From: CBDCVY01 sp965223245
Lineage (GTDB): Bacteria > Nitrospinota > Nitrospinia > Nitrospinales > Nitrospinaceae
DNA: 64,000 nt
Direction: 5' to 3'
Assembly (NCBI GenBank): GCA_965223245.1
Contig: CBDCVY010000013.1
Span: 2,356,001 to 2,420,000 of the forward strand
Of the stretch, positions 44,582 to 53,607 are shown in pieces. The stretch's first letter is position 1. Every line of letters starts with the position of its first letter. The notes under the pieces were generated by a model. It searched no databases and was not told the DNA's origin. It saw only the letters and a list, made by a program, of their open reading frames with translations. A program made the translations under genes and the position numbers.

Positions 44582-44693
44582 TCAAGCTCGTTCTAAACTT
44601 TAATTTTTAATTCGAACGGACTTAGATCATTATAGTTTTTTAAATTTCAAAACCCCTTTCTTTAATAGAAAAATTCCTTAAAATAGAATTAAT

Positions 44694-45263
44694 ATGAAAT
44701 TTCATATAACAATATTAATATCGGCGTTTTTTTTGTTTTCAGGGTGTGGGGAGCATGAGCACTACAGTGAAGCTTATGTGCTGAAGTCGGGAAAAGATTA
44801 TAATGTGAACTACTTCCACATTTGGCTGACGGTCGGCGCCAAACATTCGCATTCCGATCTGGATCAATGGTCTCAATTCAAATTTTTATTTAAAGACACG
44901 CACGAAGCGTCCGGCTACCCTTATACTCTGCTCATCGGTTCCAGATATATAGGCGACCTCAAAGAAACCGCCAAAATATTCGATCTTAAAATGAAGGTGG
45001 GCGCCGCAAAGGAAGTCGATTTACTCAGAAATCACCAAGCCGTCATGGAGATCGATTATGACCTGTCGACAGACTCCCCGATTCCGGGTACCGTGGAACT
45101 GCCGCTGGGAGACCAGCTTAATTTTTCTGAAGGCCAACAAGTGACCTTCACCATGACATTCCGCCCTCCCGACAGCAAAAGAACCCAAATCCTCAAGTAC
45201 GTCTTCGAAGGAAAAGCCAAACATCACACCTACACCACCATGGACCTTATCAATCCCATTTAA
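44694..45263 (+). CDS. Lipoprotein of unknown function
   Basis: A 189-residue protein with a short signal and lipobox LFSGC (Cys about residue 18). His-rich start of the mature region (CGEHEHY) and a later VGAKHSHSD segment; the remainder looks like a beta domain. The His clusters could bind metal, which is a guess. Single gene. Confidence 0.65.
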   Translation: MKFHITILISAFFLFSGCGEHEHYSEAYVLKSGKDYNVNYFHIWLTVGAKHSHSDLDQWSQFKFLFKDTHEASGYPYTLLIGSRYIGDLKETAKIFDLKMKVGAAKEVDLLRNHQAVMEIDYDLSTDSPIPGTVELPLGDQLNFSEGQQVTFTMTFRPPDSKRTQILKYVFEGKAKHHTYTTMDLINPI

Positions 45264-45333
45264 GGGTTACGGCTCTTCTCCCAATAAAATTATTCTTAAT
45301 TTATCCGCGTCGATGTTAAAGGTTTCTCACTTC

Positions 45334-45837
45334 TTACGGCAGTACGTTCTTCCTGAGAAACTTACCGGTGGTGGCGTCGATTAGAATGGAGACGTCACCG
45401 GAATCGTGGCCGCCGTTCACCGCCCAAACCGATTCTTTTGTTCCAAATACCGCAAGGCCCATCGAAAGACTGTTTCCCTTCAACCCGTTCTTCTTCGCTT
45501 CGGTTATTGCCTGATGGCTGTCGATGAATTTTCCGCCGATCGGTTTTTTTAATCCGAACGGTATTTTTATCACTTTCAGTTCGCTGCCGTTTTGCGTCAC
45601 GCTTAAAAACTTTTTCGATGACGGACTGAAAAAAGCATAAGTCCAGGAGTCGGACGTGCCATCCGTGTTGACAGTCAGTGTCGACAGGTTGGTCAGCACA
45701 GCATCTTTGTTCCAGGCTTTGGCTTTTTCTACGGCCTGCGGTAATAAGGCTCGGGCCGTTGTACCTTTGGCCAGAGACAATCCCGGCATCACCACTAAAA
45801 TTGAAATAAATGTAATCCAAGTTAGTTTCGCTTTCAT
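45334..45837 (-). CDS. Small exported protein
   Basis: A 167-residue protein. The start is the ATG at 45837, with GGAGAAAGCC upstream; the ATG at 45849 overlaps that site. Signal peptide about residues 1-24 (PGLSLAKG end). The mature part has strands ending SVTQNG.ELKVIKIP and a SILIDATTGKFLRKN end that recall PepSY-like periplasmic domains. Located just downstream of the 950-residue secreted protein gene, same strand, possibly co-transcribed. Confidence 0.6.
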   Translation of the reverse strand: MKAKLTWITFISILVVMPGLSLAKGTTARALLPQAVEKAKAWNKDAVLTNLSTLTVNTDGTSDSWTYAFFSPSSKKFLSVTQNGSELKVIKIPFGLKKPIGGKFIDSHQAITEAKKNGLKGNSLSMGLAVFGTKESVWAVNGGHDSGDVSILIDATTGKFLRKNVLP

Positions 45838-45872
45838 GGCTTTCTCCAACTAGTAGATTTGTTGCCTCATCG

Positions 45873-48725
45873 TTATCTTTGTATTTTCGGTAACGCCTTT
45901 CGACCGGTGAGAGGATTTTGTCGGGATTCTTCCTGTGGTGAATCCGATTCCCTTACCGTAGAACCATTACCTCCATTGGATTTTTTGGGTTTCACCTCCA
46001 ATATCGCTTCCGGCACCGATGGGCGTTTGGGTATGGCCAACTTTCCCGAACCTGACTTTTGATTTGCTTCGGGAGCAGGTTCCGTCGAGAGCACTCGCGA
46101 CTTGCTGGCATCAAACGGCATAATTTGTTTACCGTCATTTGCAGACACATTGTGAGTGACAGATTGCTTGAAAAACTGGTTCTGCGGCGGCAGTTTTTTA
46201 AAGAAGCGTTTGGGATTATCTATTTTGCAGGCCACTTCATGAGTACCGGGTTTCTTATAAGTCCATAGTTTAGTCTGTTCAAATCCTTTATTGTCTTTGG
46301 GGGTAGACACACCCACGGTTTGACCGTCAATGGCTATCACCCCGGTGCCGCGTAAAGACTTTGGCTTCATTGATGTAAACAAACTCATGGCCTTTAATCC
46401 TTTTTTGCCGCAGGGAGTCCATTCCATTCGATCCGTTTTGGGAACATACTTGCAACGAATTTGAAACTGGTTTCCGGTCCGTAAAACAGGAACCGAGATT
46501 TCCAAAACCGGCGACTGAGGTATCAGGTAAGTCAAATCGAATCCGCAGCCCTCACCCGGTTTTTCTTTGGATGGCGGTTGCCCGGTCAAAACACCCGGCA
46601 GAACCGTTTTCATTTTTGTTCCCCCCTTAGTCTGATCCGACTTGTCAACCGTTCGGTGACTTCTGATCTTTTTATCCGGGTCGCCTCCCCGATGGGCTGC
46701 CAGTGGCTTGCCGCCCAATGCTTCTTCGGGAACTGCTTTCATGGACTTGCCTGCAACTTTTTGATCGGACTGGCTCACCGTGCGATCCGGAACATAGCAC
46801 ATCTCATCGGCTCCGTTGCGGTTAGGGTCCTGCGGACAGGCATCAAACTTGGTTCGGCCATATCCGGGTATGGAAGGTACGGCCATCTGACCAACGCAGG
46901 AAATTGCCAACGGATCCCAAGTTTGAAAGCACTGGTTGTTCTGAGTGGACGGACTTTTTGATTCAGCCGGTTTCCCATTGAGGGCAAACACAAATTTCTT
47001 CGCCTGTTTTTTTCCGGCTATAAACGTCGGTTCTTCATAATAAACACAACGGGTTTCCACTCGATCCGCAGGCAAAAGGTGATGCACGGGAAATCCATCC
47101 AGCAGCGCTTCGCAGGTTTGAGTTTTCCAGGGCCGCGTGCAGGCCACCTGCGGATTGAAACTGCCAGGCTTTTTAGGATCGTTCTCCAGGTAGCGACAAC
47201 GCTTGCCGCCGAGCACTCCGACAAAATCCTGTCCTAACGCCTTAGCCGAAGCGACGCGATTCAATTGACAATACTTATTGGTTCGATATGTTTTGTCGGA
47301 TTCCTGCAAACACGCGGCAAATCCCGTATAGGTTTGGCAGTCAAAGGATAAGGCTGTCCCTTTCGTATGTTGGGCGCATTGGTTCTTCGCCATTTGAGGG
47401 ATAACATTGGTTTGAAGGCGTTGGCGTTCGTTCACCATGACCGCAGAGAACAGTTTGCCCACTGCCCGGTAGCAAACCCATTCCACAGCCGAGGACGGAG
47501 ACATGCCGGGGAAGGTCAAACGGGACGTGCCTTGACCATAAATCAAATTTCCAACATGGTCTTTACATGCAACGAATTGTTTTTTGTAAAAATCGGCTCC
47601 CGCTTGACTGTTCACAAACATTTGCAACGGCAACTGGCCATGAACCAGGTCATCCCAATCCTTAGCAGGCAACTGATCGATAAACTTTTTATATGCGCCG
47701 GCTTCATCATAACTGTACACGTCGACCGCCCGGTTTTGCACAGCAGGTTGCAGCCAGCCTCTAAAGTAAGTTTCGGGATAGGACTTGACTAACGTCACCA
47801 ACGCAGACGCCTCTTTATGCAGTTGCTGGCTCATTTTAGAAGGGCATAACGCTCCAAAAGCAAGGCTGCCATAAGCCACGCATTGCTTAATTTCCGCCGG
47901 GTCCAATCCTAAATTCGAACGCTTTGTCATAAGGGCCTGAACGACGCGTTTATACATTAGGGGACGGATCACCCGAGAATAATATTGACCCGCATCCATT
48001 TTTTTCTTACCACCTCCACCGGTAAGCACTTGATTCACTTCCTGGGCCGCATTTTGAGCAACCGATACAAATTGTTTACCGAGTTTCGCCACTTCAGCGA
48101 CAGCTTTACCGAGAGTGCTGCAAGCCTGGCTTTTCATGGGAATATTCGGAGCAATTTCACAAGCCAATTCGAATCCAAATAGCTGGATGAGTTTCCATAT
48201 ATTCACCTTCGGCCAGGATTTAACAGTTACCAAAATTTCATGAACCACAGGTTCCGCTTTGGTCAAGACTTTATCCGCTATTTCGCCACAAATAAAAGGT
48301 TTAAGCGGTCCGCCCCAGGAGAGCCCGGCCTTACAGGCGATCTGCCCCAGCAACTTCACTCCGGTGAGTTCCAAAACGCGTATCCAGTCGGAAGCGTTTG
48401 CAGCTTTAATAATATCCACCACAGCTTTTATCGCCGGATCGTTAGGGACAAACTGTTGGGCGGCTTGTTCCGCTTTCGATGTAGCTTCCTCTTTCAATTG
48501 CGCCGCTTTTTGACTGGCTAAAGATTTAATGTCGACACATTGCGCCGGACTTTTTTGGACCAGGCACTCGACCAAAGGTTTGGCATCAACGATGGCTGAA
48601 TCAATTACTCCGGCTTGAGCCAGTATTTTTAAAATGGTATCGATGGAATCTGCTTTGGCAACGGTAGGAAAGGCCCCGCCAAATATCAAAATAAGTCCAA
48701 TAATAAGTGAGGCAAAGTTTCTCAT
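45873..48725 (-). CDS. Large secreted protein, about 950 residues
   Basis: Start set at the ATG at 48725 (MRNFASLIIG), since the longer frame begins at a TTG without support. Signal peptide residues 1-25 (FPTVAKA end). Helical first third (to about 250), a central region (about 250-560) with W and Y-rich segments and several Cys, then a Cys-rich part (CRYLEND, CTRPWKTQTCEALL), two related segments (SQSDQKVAGKSMKAVPEEAL and KSDQTKGGTKMKTVLPGVL, about 660-720) and a Pro/Ser-rich tail. Its size, disulphides and repeats suggest a surface or released protein. No family recognised. Confidence 0.65.
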   Translation of the reverse strand: MRNFASLIIGLILIFGGAFPTVAKADSIDTILKILAQAGVIDSAIVDAKPLVECLVQKSPAQCVDIKSLASQKAAQLKEEATSKAEQAAQQFVPNDPAIKAVVDIIKAANASDWIRVLELTGVKLLGQIACKAGLSWGGPLKPFICGEIADKVLTKAEPVVHEILVTVKSWPKVNIWKLIQLFGFELACEIAPNIPMKSQACSTLGKAVAEVAKLGKQFVSVAQNAAQEVNQVLTGGGGKKKMDAGQYYSRVIRPLMYKRVVQALMTKRSNLGLDPAEIKQCVAYGSLAFGALCPSKMSQQLHKEASALVTLVKSYPETYFRGWLQPAVQNRAVDVYSYDEAGAYKKFIDQLPAKDWDDLVHGQLPLQMFVNSQAGADFYKKQFVACKDHVGNLIYGQGTSRLTFPGMSPSSAVEWVCYRAVGKLFSAVMVNERQRLQTNVIPQMAKNQCAQHTKGTALSFDCQTYTGFAACLQESDKTYRTNKYCQLNRVASAKALGQDFVGVLGGKRCRYLENDPKKPGSFNPQVACTRPWKTQTCEALLDGFPVHHLLPADRVETRCVYYEEPTFIAGKKQAKKFVFALNGKPAESKSPSTQNNQCFQTWDPLAISCVGQMAVPSIPGYGRTKFDACPQDPNRNGADEMCYVPDRTVSQSDQKVAGKSMKAVPEEALGGKPLAAHRGGDPDKKIRSHRTVDKSDQTKGGTKMKTVLPGVLTGQPPSKEKPGEGCGFDLTYLIPQSPVLEISVPVLRTGNQFQIRCKYVPKTDRMEWTPCGKKGLKAMSLFTSMKPKSLRGTGVIAIDGQTVGVSTPKDNKGFEQTKLWTYKKPGTHEVACKIDNPKRFFKKLPPQNQFFKQSVTHNVSANDGKQIMPFDASKSRVLSTEPAPEANQKSGSGKLAIPKRPSVPEAILEVKPKKSNGGNGSTVRESDSPQEESRQNPLTGRKALPKIQR

Positions 48726-48995
48726 ATAGAATTCCAAGTTTTAAGGAGCTTTAAAACTTTAAACTGCTTGCTCTATATATAAAGAAAAAACCAGTCGGGA
48801 CTTAGTAGAAATAAATTTTATTTTGAAAAACTCAGAGGAATGATATAAATAATAGTCTATTCTGTCAAACTAAATTAAAGAATACTTTCCTGTCTTAAGT
48901 AAAAACTAAATTTCAAAAAAGATAAAAAAGATTAATTTTTTAATTATGGGCATACAATTCAATTGATATTTGGGAAGAAACAATTTCAATCATTC

Positions 48996-50687
48996 CTAAT
49001 GATCGTCGTAAATGAACTGGTTGGACTTTTTGTCGAATTCCAATTTATAGATATCCCATTTCTGGGAATTGGATCGGGGTTCTTCCAGTTTCTGCGCGAT
49101 GATAACTTTATCGCCAAGAGCTCTTAAGGTAATCATTCCATAGACCGCCACATTTCGGTCTTTCTTCATTTCCAGGGACTCAATCAGTTTTGCTTTTTTC
49201 TTTTTGTCCGTCTCCGCATCAATCTGCTGAACAATTCCTTTTAAGGCAAGATACTGTGTAAACCGAGGTGTGAACTCGCGTGTACTGCGTGCCAGCTCGG
49301 TAGAAAAAATCAGCGGGCGTCGGCCACGACCATACCGGCCGTACGCCCCCAGCGCATCCGGGCGCGGGTGACTGTGCGACTCCTGGTCTCCACTGGAAAT
49401 CACCGTGGCAACTGCATTGAGCGAACGAATAAACCCATCAATTATATGCTGGCTTCCGTGATGACACGCTTTCGCGACATCCACCTCAAATACCTGGCGA
49501 CCGGTTGTTTCCAGATCGGCTGCCATTTTGACTAAAGCATCCAGTTTTTTCTGGTCTAATGTTTTCAAAGGTTGCTTTTTCGCCTTAAGTTTTCCGATGA
49601 GTTTTTCCAACTCTTCAGGAGTGTGCTTCGTCCCGGCATAAGCTTGAAGAAGAAAATTTTGCGCCTGGCTGTTCAGGTCTCCCCCTAACAACAGGGTGAG
49701 ATTTTTGTATTTGGCTTTGAAGATGACACTGTGACCATTTTTGGTAATTCCTTCTGCCCCGAGGGTCCGCACCGTTACCAGATTTTTAGTTTTGAATTTC
49801 TTGCGTTCCTGAATCGGTCCTAATATTTGAAGGGAAAAGGCCTTACTTTTTTCAAACTCCGGCAGGAAAACTTTTTTGCCAAGATCCGTTATGCGGGTGC
49901 CCACCGACTTGACTGAAGCAGATTTTGTATTCTTGTAAAGGGCTCTGAAAGCAGAGATCAGGCGTTTGCCGGTTTTAGGAAATTTTTTGACCAGTTTTTT
50001 CATTTCGGCAGCACTGGTCACATAGTCAAACAAATAAGTTTCACCGTCCGCCTTAAAGGTCCCTCCCAAATCATCAGGATACTTCACTCCCGATACTTTT
50101 TTCTCCTTAGGACGTTCTACAATTCCGTTATGATATACCTTATCGAAAGATAATTTGGGATTCTGAAACACGTGCTTAAAGCCGCCATAGTGATCCTCGT
50201 CCGGATGAGACATGACGACATTATCTATTTTCATAGGTTTCTTTTCTTTTTTATTCGCATCAAAACCTTCGACACCCTTTACATTTCGAGAACGCAGATT
50301 GTAACGCCAGGAAAGAAATCGATGCATGTTATCCGAAACCCCGGCATCAATGAGCAGCACCTTATCGTTGGGTGTTACAATGTGGCAACCATCGCCCTGA
50401 CCTACATCTACAAAGTTTACTTCCAAGGCCCGTTCTGAATCGAACTCATCGATCTCCAACCATCCGTTGTCACCGCGGGCTCGTACCTTAGCGTAAGTAG
50501 CAGACCTGGCTTTACCGCTTCGGGTTTTCCATTTATGCACATGCGTTTCACCCAGGTATTTGATCCAATCGCCTAATAAAAGGTGATTCACACTGCCTGA
50601 ACCTTTTTTTGTTTCTTTCAAAACCACAGAATGTTTGCAGATAAAGTAGCTTTTCTCGTTAACTAAATCATTTACCGATAAAGTCAT
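48996..50687 (-). CDS. ComEC/Rec2-like metallo-beta-lactamase-fold protein
   Basis: About 563 residues, start at the ATG at 50687 with GGAGAGA upstream. No signal peptide, so probably cytoplasmic. Residues about 15-80 look like a small SH3-like domain. The hydrolase domain has VDVGQGDGCHIV, LLIDAGVSD, the metal site SHPDEDHYGGF (about 170), a LLGGDLNSQAQNF strand (about 335), a CHHGSQHI site (about 420) and SHSHPRPDALG near 445. This matches ComEC-type competence hydrolases without the membrane channel. Such stand-alone forms occur in some defence loci. Single gene. Confidence 0.8.
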   Translation of the reverse strand: MTLSVNDLVNEKSYFICKHSVVLKETKKGSGSVNHLLLGDWIKYLGETHVHKWKTRSGKARSATYAKVRARGDNGWLEIDEFDSERALEVNFVDVGQGDGCHIVTPNDKVLLIDAGVSDNMHRFLSWRYNLRSRNVKGVEGFDANKKEKKPMKIDNVVMSHPDEDHYGGFKHVFQNPKLSFDKVYHNGIVERPKEKKVSGVKYPDDLGGTFKADGETYLFDYVTSAAEMKKLVKKFPKTGKRLISAFRALYKNTKSASVKSVGTRITDLGKKVFLPEFEKSKAFSLQILGPIQERKKFKTKNLVTVRTLGAEGITKNGHSVIFKAKYKNLTLLLGGDLNSQAQNFLLQAYAGTKHTPEELEKLIGKLKAKKQPLKTLDQKKLDALVKMAADLETTGRQVFEVDVAKACHHGSQHIIDGFIRSLNAVATVISSGDQESHSHPRPDALGAYGRYGRGRRPLIFSTELARSTREFTPRFTQYLALKGIVQQIDAETDKKKKAKLIESLEMKKDRNVAVYGMITLRALGDKVIIAQKLEEPRSNSQKWDIYKLEFDKKSNQFIYDDH

Positions 50688-51657
50688 CTTGTCTCTCCAC
50701 AAAATTTTTTATACTTTTTGGACCGCACCCTTTGTAAGGCTTTCAGAGTTAACGGGTAATGGATGTGTTGGGTCCTTTTGGCCCTGCACCAAGGCTCGGT
50801 AGCTACAGAACGGTAATATCAAAACCCATTGTATTTATTGTTTCATTTGTCGGTCCGAGCCTGTTTTTCATATTGTACAGGAGCTTTCCCGGTAAATTTC
50901 TTAATTCACCGAAGGATAAAGAAATATTGTTCTCTTTTCAGAATAACGAGTTTTGAAGAAAAAATTTGTTTAAGCCGTTTGCTCCATTTATAAAATAATC
51001 AATTAATCCTTTAATGATAAATGAAATTATATGAATCAATAACTTAGAGCCATCATATGAATTATGGTCCATCCTGTCAAATTGGATTGAGGACCATTAT
51101 TTTGTATAGCCAAAATCTTACAATCGATAAGACTTTTCACCAAAAATCAGGTTCTTTTATTTAAAAAGCCCAAAGTTAAATCCGGATCAACTCTAATAAA
51201 TTCATTAACTTATCTTCGTTTCATTCTTATTTCAAAATGTATAATTTGTTTGTTTTTTCCACAAACCACTCGAATTACCCCTTTTTTAACCCTTTTGGCC
51301 TGTTGACAATATGGACCATACGGGGTAGTTTTGCTTAAAAAGAGTTATTCGACAAACCAAATTCCCTTGGAAGAAAGATAAAGAATCGGATTTTTTATCA
51401 ACCAATGCGAATTTGGAAGATGCTCCTTTCAGTCGAGGCTCTCACATTTCTACCGATTGAAGAAATCGAACCACCTTTGGGGAATATGCTTGGGCACAGG
51501 CGGTTGGTTTGAAAAAGATTAGTTTGCTCATTTAATTCGGGAGCTTTCGAGCCCCTGAACGTTTTAATCCTATTTATTTATATTTTTTTTTAAGCAGTCG
51601 GAATCATTTTTTACAGCATTTGTTTGAGGGATTATTCCCTTTGAAGGAGAAAGCGAT
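50688..51657. other. Long intergenic region, no supported gene
   Basis: About 970 bases, AT-rich. A 65-codon frame at 50759-50956 with one hydrophobic stretch lacks a ribosome-binding site and is not called. A TTGACA at 51303-51308 is a possible -35 element for the DNRLRE gene at 51658, without a good -10 partner. Confidence 0.4.
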
Positions 51658-53040
51658 ATGCGAACCATTCTGAGTTTGACAACCTTCTTGATCTTATTAT
51701 TTTTCAGCACGCCTTCCTTTGCAGTGACTACAAGTTTTACTGCTGTGGAAGACAGTTTCATTAGCGAAACCGATCCCACTCATAACTTTGGTTCCGATAC
51801 GGCCCTTTTAGCTGACGGCGACGATGGTTTTGGCGGCGAGTTGGCAACCATCATCAAATGGGATGTGTCCTCTATACCTTCTAATGCGATTGTGACTGCG
51901 GCTTCGATCAAACTGAATCTGTTCGACTCCAGCGGTGGTCCCTACAACATCATTCGTCAAAACACCGCCTGGAGTGAAGGTACCGTAAACTGGAGCCACC
52001 TATCCGGTTCCGCTTTAGTACGCGGAATCATTCCGGCATTTAGTTTAGGACAAGTTACTATTCCTTTGAATGAGCATGGAATCAATTTAGTTCAAGGCTG
52101 GTTGGACGGCGGCTTCGTTAATAACGGAATCACCATTCGCACTGCCGGCACTACCAATGGAATCGACATGGACTCACGAGAGTCAGGGGGGTTTTCTCCA
52201 ACTCTGGAAGTTACTTATACTTCTGAGGATCCAACCATCAGTGAATTATTAGCCAGAATCGTAGAACTGGAAAACTTATTGGCCGGTGTCACAAGGACCG
52301 GAGACAATCTAAACTTTGATGGAATGAATGTTCGAATCCGTAATGGCAATGGCGCAACCAATAGTTCAGTAAATGGATTAGGTAATTTAATCATCGGCTA
52401 TAATGAAAGCTTCATTCCAATTAATAACGAATCTTTTCCCATGGAAGAGGAAAATAAATCAGGTTCTCACAATATAGTCCTTGGTGCTGGACACAATTAT
52501 TCAAGTTATGGAGGTATTGTAAGTGGCTATAACAATGCAATTATGAGTCCCTATGCCAATGTCACTGGTGGACGACAAAATCAGGCCCTTGAAGACTATT
52601 CGAGTATTAGTGGAGGTCATTTACATATTGCAAACGGTAATACATCCAGCATATCGGGTGGATTCGAAAATTTGACCGCTGGCAATGCTTCAAGTGTTTC
52701 AGGAGGAAGAGAAAACCGTGCAACTGTTCGCTATGCTTCCGTAAGCGGAGGCTTTCATAACTTTTCAATAGGAGAAGCCACCAGTATCAGCGGTGGAAGG
52801 GATAATCGTGCAGATAATCATTATTCCAGTATTTCCGGAGGAAAAGATAACGAGGCGCTTCGGGACTATGCAACCGTCAATGGAGGTTTTAATAATATAG
52901 CTCGGGCAGATTTTTCTACAGTCAATGGGGGTCGCTATAATATAGCCGAAGGAATGTTTTCTACCATTGGTGGAGGCAACGAGAGAACCGCTTCGGGAGA
53001 AGACGACTGGGTTGCAGGAAGTTTATTTGAAGATAATTAA
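51658..53040 (+). CDS. DNRLRE + YadA-head-like repeat secreted protein (copy 4)
   Basis: A 460-residue paralog about 15 kb from the others; AAGGAG lies before the ATG. Signal peptide (FSTPSFA end), DNRLRE domain (about 26-195, DSFISETDPTHNFGSDTALLADG start), coiled coil (LLARIVELENLLAGV), NGLGNLIIGYN and GSHNIVLGAGH joints, then ten 15-residue repeats (SSISGG, SSVSGG, STVNGG) and the end DDWVAGSLFEDN. It lacks the INGLGATNGN-type insert of the other copies in part, so it is the most diverged member. Neighbours are the ComEC-like and EEP-fold genes rather than siblings. Confidence 0.83.
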   Translation: MRTILSLTTFLILLFFSTPSFAVTTSFTAVEDSFISETDPTHNFGSDTALLADGDDGFGGELATIIKWDVSSIPSNAIVTAASIKLNLFDSSGGPYNIIRQNTAWSEGTVNWSHLSGSALVRGIIPAFSLGQVTIPLNEHGINLVQGWLDGGFVNNGITIRTAGTTNGIDMDSRESGGFSPTLEVTYTSEDPTISELLARIVELENLLAGVTRTGDNLNFDGMNVRIRNGNGATNSSVNGLGNLIIGYNESFIPINNESFPMEEENKSGSHNIVLGAGHNYSSYGGIVSGYNNAIMSPYANVTGGRQNQALEDYSSISGGHLHIANGNTSSISGGFENLTAGNASSVSGGRENRATVRYASVSGGFHNFSIGEATSISGGRDNRADNHYSSISGGKDNEALRDYATVNGGFNNIARADFSTVNGGRYNIAEGMFSTIGGGNERTASGEDDWVAGSLFEDN

Positions 53041-53607
53041 TTTTTTTGTGCAGGCCTCTGGCCCCTCCTTTGGCTTGCCAGGCTTACTCGCCGCGGGGGA
53101 GAAGTTCCGCTAGATAGTATCCCCTTTGGCGGGTGAGCCATTTTAATATTTAACCCTGATTTATCTTGGGGACTTTTATTTTTTAATATTTTTCGAATCA
53201 AACTCGATAACTTTTTTCACGAAATTTTCTTTGGAACAATATAACTTCAAGGAATCCCCTCCTGACACTAACCCTGCATTAATTGAATAGAGCTTTTTCC
53301 GGAATTTCTTTTATTCGTTTGGGAAAAATTCGCTAACTTGACTTCCTAAATCTAGTTAATCCAAACATCCCATTTTTTATTTGGCCTTACCAAGCTGTCA
53401 GGAAAAGCAATTGATTTATATATAGTTCCCATATTAGACAAAATTAAATTTCAGAAAACCGAAATCAACCCTTTCCTTTAAAATTTCCTTATGGTAACTT
53501 TCTTTTACCCCAAATTTTATAAGAGGTGATAATTGGTCTACGCAATTTCTTTTAAAAGGAGAGAATTCTTCATATAGATTTGACGAACAACTAATGGGAG
53601 GTGTCTT
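53041..53607. other. Intergenic region, no supported gene
   Basis: Begins with a GC-rich stretch (53049-53135) containing short inverted pairs such as GGCAAGCC-like arms, not matching the dispersed-repeat core. A weak hairpin with CCCTG / TGGGG arms near 53154-53173 followed by a T-rich stretch may be a terminator of the DNRLRE gene. A TATATATAG stretch lies near 53417. Confidence 0.35.

Noticed and set aside
50759..50956. 65-codon frame with a hydrophobic stretch
   Set aside because: No ribosome-binding site, AT-rich intergenic context, no family resemblance.
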